64,000 bases of DNA from Aeromonas popoffii (GCF_000820025.1 NZ_CDBI01000079.1:169353-233352); one strand, 5' to 3'; numbered from the stretch's first letter, positions 36,441-46,054 are shown. Notes: generated by a model from the sequence alone, not told the origin. Numbers and translations: made by a program.

Positions 36441-36471
36441 GCCGAGTGCAAGAAAAGGCAGTGCAGAAACA

Positions 36472-36506
36472 ACAAAGGCTCCCGCAGGAGCCTTTGTTGT
36501 TTCTGG
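36472..36506. terminator. Bidirectional terminator between DUF945 and purU
   Basis: AACAAAGGCTCC / GGAGCCTTTGTT around a CGCA loop, with A-rich and T-rich flanks, serves both convergent genes. Confidence 0.85.
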
Positions 36507-36524
36507 CGTGGTGCCAGAGGTGGG

Positions 36525-37370
36525 TTACTTGAACACCACCGTCTTGTTGCCGTAGACGAACACCCGCTCGTTGAGCACCAGCTCCAGTGCGCGGCTCAGC
36601 ACGGATTTCTCCACGTCGCGACCGGCCTTGGCCATGTCGTCGGCACTGAAGGCGTGGCCGACATGGATCACGTCCTGCTCGACGATGGGGCCCTCATCCA
36701 GATCGTCAGTGACGAAGTGGGCGGTGGCGCCGATCAGCTTGACTCCGCGCTCGAACGCCTGGCGGTAAGGGCGGGCACCGATGAAAGCCGGCAGGAAGGA
36801 GTGATGGATGTTGAGGATCTTGCGCGGATAGGCCTCGACGAAGCTCGGCGTCAGCACCCGCATGTACTTGGCCAGGATCACGTAGTCGGGCTGATAGCCG
36901 TCGATGATGGCGCGTACTTGCTCTTCGTGCTCGGTGCGGCTCAGATCCTCGTGGCTGACGGTGTGGAACGGGATGTCGAACTTGCCGGTCAGTTCGGCGA
37001 GGGTATCGTAGTTGCCGATCACCGCCACTATGTCCATGTCCAGTGCACCGGCGTAGTTCTTCATCAGAATATCGCCGAGGCAGTGAGTCTCTTTGGTCAC
37101 CAGGATGACGATGCGCTTCTTGCCCGCCTTGACCAGGCGGCGCTGAGCACCGGTGGGCAGGGCATCATCCAGATCCGCCAGCAGGGTTTCGTCGTTGAAA
37201 CGCCCCTCCAGCTCGGTGCGCATGAAGAAGCGGCCGTTTTCGTTATCCACGAACTCGTCGTTCTTGTTGATGTTGAGCTGGTGCTTATAGCAGATGTTGG
37301 TGATCTTTGCGATGAGGCCCTTGGCGTCCGGACAGTCCGTCAGCAGTATTTTCTTTTCCATCTCTGTCAT
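36525..37370 (-). CDS. purU: Formyltetrahydrofolate deformylase
   Basis: The 281-residue protein has an N-terminal ACT domain (ILLTDCPDAKGLIAKITNICYKH) and a formyltransferase-fold catalytic domain with the signature HHSFLPAFIGARPYRQAF and the catalytic Asp in FVTDDLDEGPIVEQD. It releases formate from 10-formyl-THF, feeding purine synthesis and balancing the folate pool. Either ATG 37370 or ATG 37361 could be the start. Monocistronic; convergent with the DUF945 gene. Confidence 0.95.
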   Translation of the reverse strand: MTEMEKKILLTDCPDAKGLIAKITNICYKHQLNINKNDEFVDNENGRFFMRTELEGRFNDETLLADLDDALPTGAQRRLVKAGKKRIVILVTKETHCLGDILMKNYAGALDMDIVAVIGNYDTLAELTGKFDIPFHTVSHEDLSRTEHEEQVRAIIDGYQPDYVILAKYMRVLTPSFVEAYPRKILNIHHSFLPAFIGARPYRQAFERGVKLIGATAHFVTDDLDEGPIVEQDVIHVGHAFSADDMAKAGRDVEKSVLSRALELVLNERVFVYGNKTVVFK

Positions 37371-37572
37371 GATTCCGTTTGTGGTATTGGCGCCTGAGTC
37401 TGCGCAGGCTGCGCGTTTTTTCAGGCACTATGCCATAAACAAAATCAGAAAAGACAGTGCGCCGTGCGTGCGTGAGCCAAGTCGTTGGCTGTGGGTGTTG
37501 GTCGGGTCCACATTCATTCTTGATGGGTTTTGGGCTGGTATCCGGCGTTTTTTTTCTTTAGGCTATCTGCGC
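37371..37572. other. Divergent promoter region of purU and ribB
   Basis: The roughly 200 bases before the riboswitch hold the purU leader and the ribB promoter. A run of T near 37550 precedes the aptamer. No gene is seen. Confidence 0.35.
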
Positions 37573-37573
37573 T

Positions 37574-37722
37574 TATTCTCAGGGCGGGGTGAAATTCCCC
37601 ACCGGCGGTATCCCGATCTGACTCGGGGAGCCCGCGAGCGCCCGACCTTGTAACCAGGGTCGGGGTCAGCAGATCCGGTGAGATGCCGGAGCCGACGGTC
37701 ATAGTCCGGATGAAAGAGGATA
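37574..37722 (+). ncRNA. FMN riboswitch (RFN element)
   Basis: The conserved RFN blocks are all present: TCAGGGCGGGGTGAAATTCC at the 5' end, ACCGGCGGTA, AGCCCGCGAGCG, GGTCAGCAGATCCGGTGAGA, GCCGACGGT and ATAGTCCGGATGAAAGAGGATAA at the 3' end (split here by position). It sits about 110 bases upstream of ribB on the same strand. FMN binding is expected to lower ribB expression. Confidence 0.96.
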
Positions 37723-37830
37723 AGACAGATATTGCAGGCATGGCCCCGTTGGGCTGGCCGCTGCATACCTATCTCTGTCTGCCTTTCCATGCCCTGATTC
37801 TGGTCCTTGTCTTGTTTTAGGAGTCTTACC

Positions 37831-38484
37831 ATGAATCAGTCTCTACTCAGTGAATTTGGTGATCCCCTTGCTCGCGTCGAAGCGGCGTTGGCGGCTCTGC
37901 GGGCCGGTCGTGGCGTATTGGTAGCCGACGATGAAGATCGGGAGAACGAAGGCGACCTCATCTTCGCCGCCCAATCCATGACCAATGAACAGATGGCCAT
38001 GATGATCCGGGAGTGCTCCGGCATTGTCTGCCTCTGTCTGACCGACGAGCGCGTTCGTCAGCTTGAGTTGCCCATGATGGTGGAGGCGAACTCCAGCCAC
38101 TATCAGACCGCCTTCACCGTCACCATAGAGGCTGCACAAGGGGTGACCACGGGCGTCTCTGCGGCCGATCGCGTCACTACCATTCGTGCGGCTATCGCCG
38201 ATGGTGCCAAACCGTCCGATCTGCATTGCCCTGGCCATGTCTTCCCACTGCGGGCTCGTACCGGTGGTGTACTGACACGCCGTGGTCATACCGAAGCCAC
38301 GGTTGACCTGATGCAGCTGGCCGGCCTCAAACCCTTTGGGGTCTTGTGTGAACTGACCAAGGAAGATGGGTCCATGGCTCGTCTGCCAGACCTGGTTGCT
38401 TTCGGTCGCCTGCATCAGATGCCTGTGCTGACCATCGAAGATCTGGTGCAATATCGTCAATTGTTGTCAGAACGTTCAGCTTGA
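37831..38484 (+). CDS. ribB: 3,4-dihydroxy-2-butanone 4-phosphate synthase
   Basis: The 217-residue product is a stand-alone RibB: active-site loop [26 protein letters not shown], the His-containing [24 protein letters not shown] segment. It makes the four-carbon precursor of riboflavin from ribulose 5-phosphate. ATG 37831 with AGGAG eight bases upstream is chosen over the upstream in-frame start at 37807. The gene is under the FMN riboswitch and is not fused to a RibA domain. Confidence 0.97.
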   Translation: MNQSLLSEFGDPLARVEAALAALRAGRGVLVADDEDRENEGDLIFAAQSMTNEQMAMMIRECSGIVCLCLTDERVRQLELPMMVEANSSHYQTAFTVTIEAAQGVTTGVSAADRVTTIRAAIADGAKPSDLHCPGHVFPLRARTGGVLTRRGHTEATVDLMQLAGLKPFGVLCELTKEDGSMARLPDLVAFGRLHQMPVLTIEDLVQYRQLLSERSA

Positions 38485-38709
38485 GCCTCATACGAAATTG
38501 TAATAAGCCCAAAATTTGGTTACGCTTTGTGCGAACCTCATCCAGAGGCACTCATTTTTGCTTAAAGTTTGCGCATAAAGTGTGCGGCTAAAAAAAAATG
38601 AGGGTTTTAATGCATTTATCTGTGATGGGGCCTATCCAAAGTATGATTCTTTTGTGCCATAATCACGCCGCTTGCTAAACGTCTGGCGAGTTAAAGGGAG
38701 CTTTTAAAA

Positions 38710-38952
38710 ATGAAAAAATTGTTGTTGGTAGGTGTTGTTGGTCTGTCCGCTCTGCTGGGCGGTTGTGCAAACACCAGCGAACTGGAAACCTCCGTTCAGA
38801 ATCTGTCTAACAAAGTTGACCAACTGGCTCAAGATGTTAGCGCAGTTCGTGCTGATCAATCCAAGATCGCTGCTGATGTTGCAGAAGCCAAGCAAGAAGC
38901 TATGCGTGCTAACCAGCGCATCGACAACATGGCTACTTCCTACAAGAAGTAA
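38710..38952 (+). CDS. lpp: Braun-type major outer-membrane lipoprotein
   Basis: The 80-residue product has a lipoprotein signal with lipobox LLGGC (Cys21) and then a heptad-repeat helix (LETSVQNLSNKVDQLAQDVSAVRADQ) that forms the trimeric coiled coil. It ends in YKK, where Lpp of E. coli ends in YRK; the terminal lysine is the attachment point to peptidoglycan via L,D-transpeptidases. An ErfK/YbiS-type L,D-transpeptidase is encoded at 45617-44700. AGGGAG precedes the ATG. Confidence 0.94.
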   Translation: MKKLLLVGVVGLSALLGGCANTSELETSVQNLSNKVDQLAQDVSAVRADQSKIAADVAEAKQEAMRANQRIDNMATSYKK

Positions 38953-38960
38953 TCCATGCG

Positions 38961-38992
38961 AAAAAATGGCGCATTTATGCGCCATTTTTTTT
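38961..38992 (+). terminator. Terminator after lpp
   Basis: AAAAAATGGCGCA / TGCGCCATTTTTTTT is a long stem with a TTTA loop and a strong T-run. Confidence 0.9.
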
Positions 38993-39093
38993 GCCTGAAA
39001 TTCGTCAATTCCCCGCATTGAGTCACAACTTTCTAGCCTTGCCAAGGCAATGCCGATCCCTCGGCATCCCCCCGTTTTTCATCATGTGATCAT

Positions 39094-39942
39094 TCAGTAG
39101 AGCAGGCTGTAGAGCTTGCGACGGTAGTTCTGTGCCGCCGGATGGGCGCCCATGGTGGTCAGAATGTCGAGATAGGTCTTCTTGGCATCGCCAAAAGCCA
39201 GGTCGTGCTTGAGGATGGTGAACAGTAAGGTCAGTGCCTCTTCCTGTCGACCCGCCTGGTTGTATTGCACCGCCAGCTCCTGGGTCAGGGGGAAATTGTC
39301 AGGATCCTGCTCGTAACGTGCCTCCAGTGCCCGCAGTTCCGGGCTGTCTGCGGCCTGCAGTGCCAGCGCCAGTCGGGAGCTCAGAGTCTGATAGTGGTCA
39401 TCCTGCGCGATCATGGGGATCTTGCCGAGTCGCTCCTGCGCTTCGTCTAGCAGATTGAGATCCAGCGCCGCCTGAATGAGCCACAGGCTGATGTCGTGGC
39501 GCTCTGGGGCCAGCTGGTGAGCCTTGGTGAGATGGGCATAGGCCACATCCGCCTGACCGTCAGCCAGAGCCTGCTGCGCCTGCTCGAACAGCAGTTCCTC
39601 CTCCTTGGGAGCGAAGGCGGCAAAATAGTGGCGCAGGGTTGCTTCGTCCTGCGGCCCTTCCAGAATAGCCTGCTCGTCCGGGCGACCCTGATGGAAGAGT
39701 ACCAGTGCAGGCAGGGCACGCAGACCAAGCTGGCTGGCCAGCGGTTGCAGCTGCGGATCGTTCATGTCGACCCTGGCCAGGGTCACCTGGGGGTTGGCCG
39801 GGCCAACCAGTGACTCCACCAGCGTGGTCATGCCCTGGCACTCGGGCATTTGGGGGGCGTGGAAATAGATGACGACCGGCTTTTTCATGGAAGCATCGAT
39901 CAGTGCGGCTTGGAAGTTCTGGGGATTGATGTCGACGATCAT
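39094..39942 (-). CDS. cnoX: CnoX/YbbN-type thioredoxin-fold chaperedoxin
   Basis: The 282-residue product has an N-terminal thioredoxin fold (about 1-110) and C-terminal TPR-like helices (FEQAQQALADGQADVAYAHLTKA onward), ending in YRRKLYSLLY as in E. coli YbbN. The active-site spot reads MPEC instead of CxxC, so only the second cysteine remains, as in CnoX (SQHC). CnoX protects proteins from overoxidation and hands them to GroEL/DnaK. ATG 39942 overlaps the stop codon of the PPTase gene (ATGA), indicating translational coupling. The longer frame is a shadow of the upstream gene. Confidence 0.9.
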   Translation of the reverse strand: MIVDINPQNFQAALIDASMKKPVVIYFHAPQMPECQGMTTLVESLVGPANPQVTLARVDMNDPQLQPLASQLGLRALPALVLFHQGRPDEQAILEGPQDEATLRHYFAAFAPKEEELLFEQAQQALADGQADVAYAHLTKAHQLAPERHDISLWLIQAALDLNLLDEAQERLGKIPMIAQDDHYQTLSSRLALALQAADSPELRALEARYEQDPDNFPLTQELAVQYNQAGRQEEALTLLFTILKHDLAFGDAKKTYLDILTTMGAHPAAQNYRRKLYSLLY

Positions 39943-40661
39943 GAGGCTGTCTCTTGGAAAATGGTGTGAGTTAACATGGGGTTGATAGGGGCGGATTTCA
40001 AGTTGTCGTCCAGCAGCCAGCCGTTGACGGCCAGGGTCGGGGCGGCGAGGCTGAGCCAGCCGCCGCCAAGGGGCCAATCCTGTACCTGGTAATCGTGTTC
40101 ATCGAGCCTGTTATCGAGCCGCCACTCCTGCTGCGGCACAAAGCATATCTTGTCGAGCCCGGCGGCAATGCCGGCACCATGGGCCTTCAACACCGCCTCC
40201 TTGCGTGACCAGAGCCGATAGAAGGCGCTTTCCTGTTCTTCAGCCGGCAGGGCGGCGAGCCACTCGTACTCGCTGGTTGCATAGAAGCGTCTGGCCAGTG
40301 GCAGGGTTTGGCGGCGACGCTGGCCCAACTCTACATCTACCCCAAGTGGCCCCTTGGCACAGAGTGCGATCACCAGCCAGTCGCCACTGTGGCTGAGGTT
40401 GAACTGCCAGCGCTGGTCGCTCAGCTCGGGTTTGCCGTGGGGGTTGGTGCAAAACAGCAGCTCGCTGGCCTGGCACTGCAGGCGATCGGCCAGCAGCCAC
40501 CTGAGCAGCACTCGGCTGACCAGGAACTCCTGGCGGCGTCCTTGGTGGTGGATCCCCTGCCACTGTTGCCGCTCTATCGGGGAGAGTGCGTCCGGCAGCA
40601 GAGCCAACTGGTCGACGCTGACATTTGCCGGTTTTAACAAGTAGAGATCCACAGCGATCAT
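39939..40661 (-). CDS. Sfp/HetI-type 4'-phosphopantetheinyl transferase
   Basis: The 240-residue protein has the family motifs NPHGKPEL, FNLSHSGDW, GVDVE (magnesium-binding) and WSRKEAVLKAHG. It transfers phosphopantetheine from CoA to carrier-domain serines of fatty-acid, polyketide or NRPS type. No biosynthetic gene cluster is next to it; the only carrier domain in the window is in the split acyl enzyme at 19715-21871, which is a plausible but unproven substrate. It overlaps cnoX by four bases downstream. Confidence 0.93.
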   Translation of the reverse strand: MIAVDLYLLKPANVSVDQLALLPDALSPIERQQWQGIHHQGRRQEFLVSRVLLRWLLADRLQCQASELLFCTNPHGKPELSDQRWQFNLSHSGDWLVIALCAKGPLGVDVELGQRRRQTLPLARRFYATSEYEWLAALPAEEQESAFYRLWSRKEAVLKAHGAGIAAGLDKICFVPQQEWRLDNRLDEHDYQVQDWPLGGGWLSLAAPTLAVNGWLLDDNLKSAPINPMLTHTIFQETAS

Positions 40662-40925
40662 AATTTTTCACTTTAAAAGAGGGACGAAACAGCGATAAGA
40701 GTCAGTTTAATCGAGCAAGGACGGTCGCTTTCGATATTGTATATTGTTTGGGCATGCTCACATTAATCACGGTAAATAATGCATTTACTTGCAAAAATGT
40801 GATCTCGATTGGGATTTTCGCTTGCCTCAATAGGATTCTTGGATATAGTCAAGTGCTGTTGCCTTATAAATTGCCCTTTGGGGCCGTATTTTAACAAGTT
40901 TTACTATTTTTGCGGGGATAAAGGA

Positions 40926-41426
40926 TTGCGCCACCTGATACTGCTGCTGGTCGCGCTCGGAATGGTGGGTTGTGCTTCGGCACCCCAGCCCGAGGTCGCG
41001 AGCAAGATTGAAGTTTCCATGATGGAACCCATTATTGAACCGGAAGCTTCGCAAACACCCGATGTGAATGAAATCCTGACAGTATATAAAGAGTGGCGTG
41101 GTGTGCCTTACCGTATGGGGGGCAGCAGCCAGCGAGGCATAGATTGCTCCGCCTTTGCCCGTGAAGTGTTCCGCAATGCCGTCGGTGTCGAATTACCCCG
41201 TGACACTCGCTCCCAAGTCCATGAAGGGACTCGTGTTTCCAAGCAAGATCTGGTCGAAGGGGACTTGGTGTTCTTCAAGATCAATCGTCGTCTCAATCAT
41301 GTCGGTATCTACGTAGGCAATGGTGAATTCATCCACGCCTCGACCCGTGCCGGAGTGACGCGCTCCAAGCTGAATAGCTCCTATTGGCGCAGCAAGTTCT
41401 GGCAAGCACGCCGGATCGACATCTGA
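40926..41426 (+). CDS. NlpC/P60-family peptidoglycan hydrolase lipoprotein
   Basis: The 166-residue product begins at TTG 40926 with GGGGA upstream; the N-terminus LRHLILLLVALGMVGCAS is a lipoprotein signal. The NlpC/P60 domain has the catalytic cysteine in GIDCSAF and histidine in NHVGIYVGNGEFIHAS. These enzymes cut gamma-D-glutamyl-diaminopimelate bonds in peptidoglycan. It resembles NlpC/Spr-type lipoproteins of gammaproteobacteria. The frame upstream of the TTG is not supported. Confidence 0.92.
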   Translation: MRHLILLLVALGMVGCASAPQPEVASKIEVSMMEPIIEPEASQTPDVNEILTVYKEWRGVPYRMGGSSQRGIDCSAFAREVFRNAVGVELPRDTRSQVHEGTRVSKQDLVEGDLVFFKINRRLNHVGIYVGNGEFIHASTRAGVTRSKLNSSYWRSKFWQARRIDI

Positions 41427-41477
41427 GTCAGGCTGGACAAGCGGCTCGCAGTACGGACTGTTTTTCCAACCTCACTT

Positions 41478-41507
41478 GAACCGGGCACCTGAAGCCCGGT
41501 TTTTTGT
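41478..41507 (+). terminator. Terminator after the NlpC/P60 gene
   Basis: ACCGGGC / GCCCGGT with an ACCTGAA loop, followed by TTTTT. Confidence 0.85.
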
Positions 41508-41576
41508 GGCTGTGATTTAGACTTTCCGGGGCCAAATCACTATAGTGTGGGCCCGTTTTCCCTCGGCAGGCCCAGC

Positions 41577-42533
41577 ATGAAGACCCCCTCCCACCGTAAA
41601 TCCGGATTGCATCCACGCAATCGCCATCAGGCTCCCTATGATTTCGATGCGCTCTGCCAGCGTACCCCCGAGTTGCGACCCTTGGTATTCGTCAATGAGC
41701 ACGGTACCCAGACCCTGGATTTTGCTGATCCTGCCGCCGTCAAGGCGCTGAACAAGGCCTTGCTGGCACTGCACTACGGTATTCAGCACTGGGATCTGCC
41801 TGCGGGTTATCTTTGCCCACCGATCCCGGGGCGGGTGGACTATCTGCATCGGGTGGCGGATCTGCTGGCCGAGAGTGCGGGACGCGTACCGACCGGCAAG
41901 GGGGTACGAGTGCTGGATATTGGGGTGGGGGCGAACTGCATCTACCCGCTGCTGGGGGCGCGCGAATATGGCTGGCGCTTCGTCGGGTCGGATATCGATC
42001 CTGTCTCGGTCAAGGCGGCGAACCTGCTGGCCAAGAGCAACGGGCTGGGTGGACAGGTCGAGTGCCGCCATCAGGGCAATGCCAAACATGTTTTTCACGG
42101 CATCATAAGCCCGCAGGAGCGCTTCGCCCTGACCCTGTGCAACCCGCCGTTCCATGGCTCGCTCGATGAGGCGAGCAAGGGCAGCGAGCGCAAGCTGCGC
42201 AACCTAGGCAAAGCCGTTAAGGGGGGTCCTGTGCTCAATTTCGGCGGCCAGAAGGCCGAGCTCTGGTGCGAAGGGGGGGAGGCCGCGTTTCTCGCCACCA
42301 TGATTGCCCAGAGCAAGGAGTTCGCCAGCCAGTGTCTCTGGTTCAGCTCGCTGGTGTCGAAGAAGGAGAACTTGCCGGCTGCGAAGAAGGCGCTGGCCCA
42401 GGTCGGTGCTCGTCAGGTGCGGGTGATCGACATGGCGCAGGGCAACAAGGTGAGCAGGATCCTGGCCTGGTGTTTTCTGGATGAGGCCACCTGTAAGCAA
42501 TGGTGGCAACCGGCACCGCATGACGACGCCTGA
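41577..42533 (+). CDS. rlmF: 23S rRNA (adenine(1618)-N(6))-methyltransferase
   Basis: The 318-residue protein has the RlmF layout: [25 protein letters not shown]-binding [16 protein letters not shown], acidic strand end FVGSDIDP, and the N6-adenine methyltransferase motif NPPFH. It methylates A1618 of 23S rRNA. ATG 41577 gives the family N-terminus; the frame upstream is unsupported. Confidence 0.95.
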   Translation: MKTPSHRKSGLHPRNRHQAPYDFDALCQRTPELRPLVFVNEHGTQTLDFADPAAVKALNKALLALHYGIQHWDLPAGYLCPPIPGRVDYLHRVADLLAESAGRVPTGKGVRVLDIGVGANCIYPLLGAREYGWRFVGSDIDPVSVKAANLLAKSNGLGGQVECRHQGNAKHVFHGIISPQERFALTLCNPPFHGSLDEASKGSERKLRNLGKAVKGGPVLNFGGQKAELWCEGGEAAFLATMIAQSKEFASQCLWFSSLVSKKENLPAAKKALAQVGARQVRVIDMAQGNKVSRILAWCFLDEATCKQWWQPAPHDDA

Positions 42534-42800
42534 CGGGCCAAGCAAGGTATCGACATAGGCTCTCAGATGGCATTCCCCCGGTTTCGGCCCCTGTTTGTGC
42601 GGGGATCATGGCCGCTTGACGCTGGCCATGGCAATCGTTTTTCTCCTTGTACCATCAGGCTTGCAGCCAACAGGTTAGTGACCACTTCTGCTCGTGGTAC
42701 AGCTGTACGCTGAGATTTTTTTGCACTTGCTGTTGAAACTTTCATAAAATGGGACTGGTTAGACCTCTTTACAGGCTTTGAATCGAATAGGGATCGGTAG

Positions 42801-43520
42801 ATGAAAGTTGTCGATTTTCTGAAGCGCAAGCGTGAAATTCTGGCGCAGCACCCCTTTGAGCTCAAGGATTGGCTCTCTCCGGCGATCCGAGACTACTGGC
42901 GTGAGTTTCAGCAAAAGGCACACCTTCACCCTCTGCTGGGTCGTGTGCTGGACCTGCATGCTGACAGTCAGTCCGTGCTGCGGCAAGCGGGCGTGGCACA
43001 GGTTGCCAACGGCCAGCCCCAGCAGGCGGATGAGCCGGCAGTTGAGCTTAATGGTGAGGCGGCTGCCCTGTTTGCCACTCTGCAGCCCAGCATAGGCGCT
43101 GAGACCCACGTGGGTGAATGGTTGCTGGTGAGTCAGCAGATGATCAATGCATTTGCCGCCGTGACCGGCGACAACCAGTGGATCCATACCAACCCTGAAC
43201 GTGCCGCTGCCGAGTCGCCGTTCAAGACCACCATAGCCCATGGCTTTCTGACCCTGGCGCTGCTGCCACGGTTGACGGGCAGCATCAACGAGGCGACGCC
43301 CGAGTTTCCGGATGCTCGCATGGTGGTGAACTTCGGGCTGGACCAGGTGCGTTTTCCGTATCCTATCAAGGTGGACAGCAATATCCGCGCACGCACCAAA
43401 TTGCTGCGAGTGACTCCCATCAAGGGGGGGCTTGAGCTGCTCAAGGAGATCAAGGTCGAGATCGAAGGCATTCGTCGTCCCGGCTGTGTCATTGAATCTG
43501 TCACCCGGATCTACTTCTGA
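42801..43520 (+). CDS. MaoC-family (R)-hydratase-like protein
   Basis: The 239-residue product carries a MaoC hot-dog domain from about residue 100 with the hydratase signature FAAVTGDNQWIH (Asp and His) and FKTTIAHGFLTLALLP. The first 90 residues form an additional helical segment with low similarity to known domains. Such enzymes hydrate 2-enoyl-CoA to (R)-3-hydroxyacyl-CoA. Monocistronic with a strong terminator. No pha genes are near. Confidence 0.88.
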   Translation: MKVVDFLKRKREILAQHPFELKDWLSPAIRDYWREFQQKAHLHPLLGRVLDLHADSQSVLRQAGVAQVANGQPQQADEPAVELNGEAAALFATLQPSIGAETHVGEWLLVSQQMINAFAAVTGDNQWIHTNPERAAAESPFKTTIAHGFLTLALLPRLTGSINEATPEFPDARMVVNFGLDQVRFPYPIKVDSNIRARTKLLRVTPIKGGLELLKEIKVEIEGIRRPGCVIESVTRIYF

Positions 43521-43560
43521 TGTCGTGATGGTTGTCGCCCGGTGGCATGAATCGTATTGA

Positions 43561-43598
43561 AATAAAACAGGCTCACCCAGGTGAGCCTGTTTTATTTC
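43561..43598. terminator. Bidirectional terminator after the MaoC gene
   Basis: AATAAAACAGGCTCACC / GGTGAGCCTGTTTTATT is a long perfect stem with a two-base loop centre and A/T flanks; it can serve both the MaoC gene and the DUF481 gene. Confidence 0.88.
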
Positions 43599-43658
43599 TG
43601 GCGTTATGGTGCTTGTCAGTGGCACAGATCCTTGTTCAGGAATGGCTTGCCCTGATGT

Positions 43659-44669
43659 CTAGAAGCTGGCCCCCAGGCTTATCAGATGGCGCCACTCCTT
43701 ACCTGCCAGACCTGCCAGCTGTGGGTGAATATCTTGGTAATCCGACCGGGTATCCTCCCAGTCCAACTCGCTTGACCAGGAGAGGCGCAAGTGATCGTTG
43801 AAGTAGTAACGCAGCCCCAGACTCCCCTGAATGGATTGCTCCTTGGTTACATAAGGAGAGGGCTGGGCCAGGTAGCGCTTGTAGCCCACCTTGCTGAATA
43901 TCTCTATGCTTTCTGACCACAAGATGACCGGCTGTCGGTAATCCCAGCCCAAATTGAGGAGGGGATAGTTGATGATCCTGTCATCAAAGATGTCGGCGAT
44001 GATGGACTCATCGTAGGCCGCAGGTCTGAGATATGTGCGCTCCAGACCGACCTGGGTGATGAGCTCAAGGCGCCGTTTCTTGTCGTTCCAGAACCTATAA
44101 CCCGGGCCCGAGGCATAACTCAGGTTCAGGTAGTTAGCGTCGAGCATCTGATAGTCATAGTCGATGGAAGAGCGCACGAACCAGTGCTGGTCAAAGAAGA
44201 AGTCCAGCATGGGCTTGAGTTGATACTCATGTTTGTTGGTGACGTTGTTGGCCGTTTCGTAGATGTACTCCCCATTCAGGCTGTATCGCCAGTCGAGATT
44301 GGCAACCTCTGTCTCGGCCTTCAGGTTGACGTTGTTGGTCTGCTTCTCATTGTGCCTTAGCCTCACGTTCAGATCGCTGCTGCCGGTCCACAGCCAGGCG
44401 CGCTTGTCATCCTGCGTGGTAAGAGCGCGCAGGGTAATGCCGGTCTTCACCGTCGGTTTTGGCTTGTCCTGCTTCTCGATACGCCAGCGTTTGACCGCCT
44501 CGCGCTTGACCGTCACCGGTGAACTGTAGGGCAGTGCTATGCGCACCTGTTCATCCGTGATCTCCTCTATGGTGCCGGTCAGCCGGTCACCGTTGTCCAT
44601 CCAGAGGATGTCGGCCAGCGCCATCGGGCTGAGCAAGATGGCGAGCAAGAACCAGACGCGGTATTTCAT
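43659..44669 (-). CDS. DUF481 (YdiY-like) outer-membrane beta-barrel protein
   Basis: The 336-residue protein has a signal peptide (MKYRVWFLLAILLSPMALA), a short N-terminal domain with WMDNGDRLTGTIEEI typical of this group, and a beta-barrel region of alternating strands ending in LISLGASF with the terminal Phe of outer-membrane proteins. Function unknown. Its start lies 30 bases after the stop of the L,D-transpeptidase gene, same strand, so the two form an operon, pointing to the cell envelope. Confidence 0.88.
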   Translation of the reverse strand: MKYRVWFLLAILLSPMALADILWMDNGDRLTGTIEEITDEQVRIALPYSSPVTVKREAVKRWRIEKQDKPKPTVKTGITLRALTTQDDKRAWLWTGSSDLNVRLRHNEKQTNNVNLKAETEVANLDWRYSLNGEYIYETANNVTNKHEYQLKPMLDFFFDQHWFVRSSIDYDYQMLDANYLNLSYASGPGYRFWNDKKRRLELITQVGLERTYLRPAAYDESIIADIFDDRIINYPLLNLGWDYRQPVILWSESIEIFSKVGYKRYLAQPSPYVTKEQSIQGSLGLRYYFNDHLRLSWSSELDWEDTRSDYQDIHPQLAGLAGKEWRHLISLGASF

Positions 44670-44699
44670 GGAAAATCCTTCATGAACACAGGGTTGCCG

Positions 44700-45617
44700 T
44701 TAACCGCTGACGGGGCGTGGAACGCCGTTTTTATTGTTCAGCACGGCAGCGACCTTGTCACCGTCGATCTCGGGCATGGCGATAAAGGTTTCCACCTCGG
44801 CTGAGAGGATCAGGGGGGCACCCTGCTCCAGCTCCAGTTCAGTGCGAGAGAGGGGGGAGTGGACCTCCAGCCAGTGGCGGCCATCGGGCTCGCGGGCCGT
44901 CTTGACCGGCTGGTTGATCACCCGTACCTGGGTGCCGAGGGGGACTATCTTGAACAGGGCCTCGATATCATCGGGGCGCAGGCGAATGCAGCCTGCACTG
45001 ACCCTCAGCCCGACGCCAAACTCCTTGTTAGTGCCATGAATGAGGTAGTCCTGCTTGCCGTAACCCAGGCGCATGGCAAACTTGCCGAGGGGATTGTCCG
45101 GGCCTGGCGGCACGACCGCGGGCAGGGTGATGCCCTTCTGCTCCAGCCAGGATTTGCGCACCATGGGGCCGGGTACCCAAGTCGGGTTGGGGTTCTTGGC
45201 GATCACCGTCGTGGTCATCTCAGGGGTTTCCCGTCCTATGTCGCCGATGCCGATGGGCAAAACGATCACCTCATTTTTCCCCTTGGGGAAGTAGTAGAGA
45301 CGCAGTTCGGGCAGGTTGATGACTATCCCCTCTCTTGGCACATCCGGCAGCAACATCTGGGTCGGCAGGGTCAAGCGAGTGCCTGTCTTGGGCAAATAGG
45401 GATCAACCCCGGGATTTGCCTCGAGCAGTGCCAAAAAACCAATCTGGGTGTGCTTGCCGATCAGTTCAAGGTGCTCACCCGGCTGGACTATGTAGTCCTC
45501 CAGCTCGCCAATCAAGCGGCTGCCAGCCGGTGGCAAGGTATAGGTCGTAGCCCAGGTTGGCGCGCTCCAGAGGCTCGCTGTCATTAGCAGCAGTGAGACG
45601 ATTCGTGCATTGAACAT
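44700..45617 (-). CDS. L,D-transpeptidase (ErfK/YbiS/YcfS/YnhG type)
   Basis: The 305-residue protein has a signal peptide, a LysM-like segment (EDYIVQPGEHLELIGKHTQIGFLALLEANP) and a YkuD domain with the catalytic motif IHGTNKEFGVGLRVSAGCIRL (His and Cys). These enzymes attach Lpp to peptidoglycan or form 3-3 cross-links. The window also encodes Lpp, the likely substrate. ATG 45617 has AGGAAGT upstream; the longer frame is unlikely. Confidence 0.93.
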   Translation of the reverse strand: MFNARIVSLLLMTASLWSAPTWATTYTLPPAGSRLIGELEDYIVQPGEHLELIGKHTQIGFLALLEANPGVDPYLPKTGTRLTLPTQMLLPDVPREGIVINLPELRLYYFPKGKNEVIVLPIGIGDIGRETPEMTTTVIAKNPNPTWVPGPMVRKSWLEQKGITLPAVVPPGPDNPLGKFAMRLGYGKQDYLIHGTNKEFGVGLRVSAGCIRLRPDDIEALFKIVPLGTQVRVINQPVKTAREPDGRHWLEVHSPLSRTELELEQGAPLILSAEVETFIAMPEIDGDKVAAVLNNKNGVPRPVSG

Positions 45618-46054
45618 GGTACTTCCTGTCAAATAGCGTGAGGGCCGATCACTGCCAGCCCTGAAAAAAGAGATGAAATTGTCAACCAATCCACTCCCGA
45701 TTACCAGCCCGTCCCACAAGGGTTACAGGGGAGTCTTGTCTCAGAAAATGGCCCTTTTAACGACATCCCCCCTTTTTTAATACAGTGCCAGATAACCTTG
45801 GCTGAACGCTGTCCGTGATGGAAAATACCGCAACCTGTCACCCACAAACAGGCCTGTTGTGGGGGAGTCATCACACTTACCAAGCTGTCTAAGGGACTGG
45901 ACCCGGTGCGCTGAGGCCAAAGCGCCGTCGAAATACCACGTGCAGGCCCCACGGTAGAAACAGTGTTGCTTGCCTGTTTTATAGGCAGTTATTTGATCTT
46001 TAAAGAGATTCTGGTTGATTTACCAGACCGGGTTCGGTAAGAATGAAGCCTTGC
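45618..46054. other. Region upstream of the L,D-transpeptidase gene and tRNA-Ser
   Basis: This 437-base stretch should hold the promoter of the minus-strand transpeptidase operon and that of the tRNA. I recognise no gene. Confidence 0.35.
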
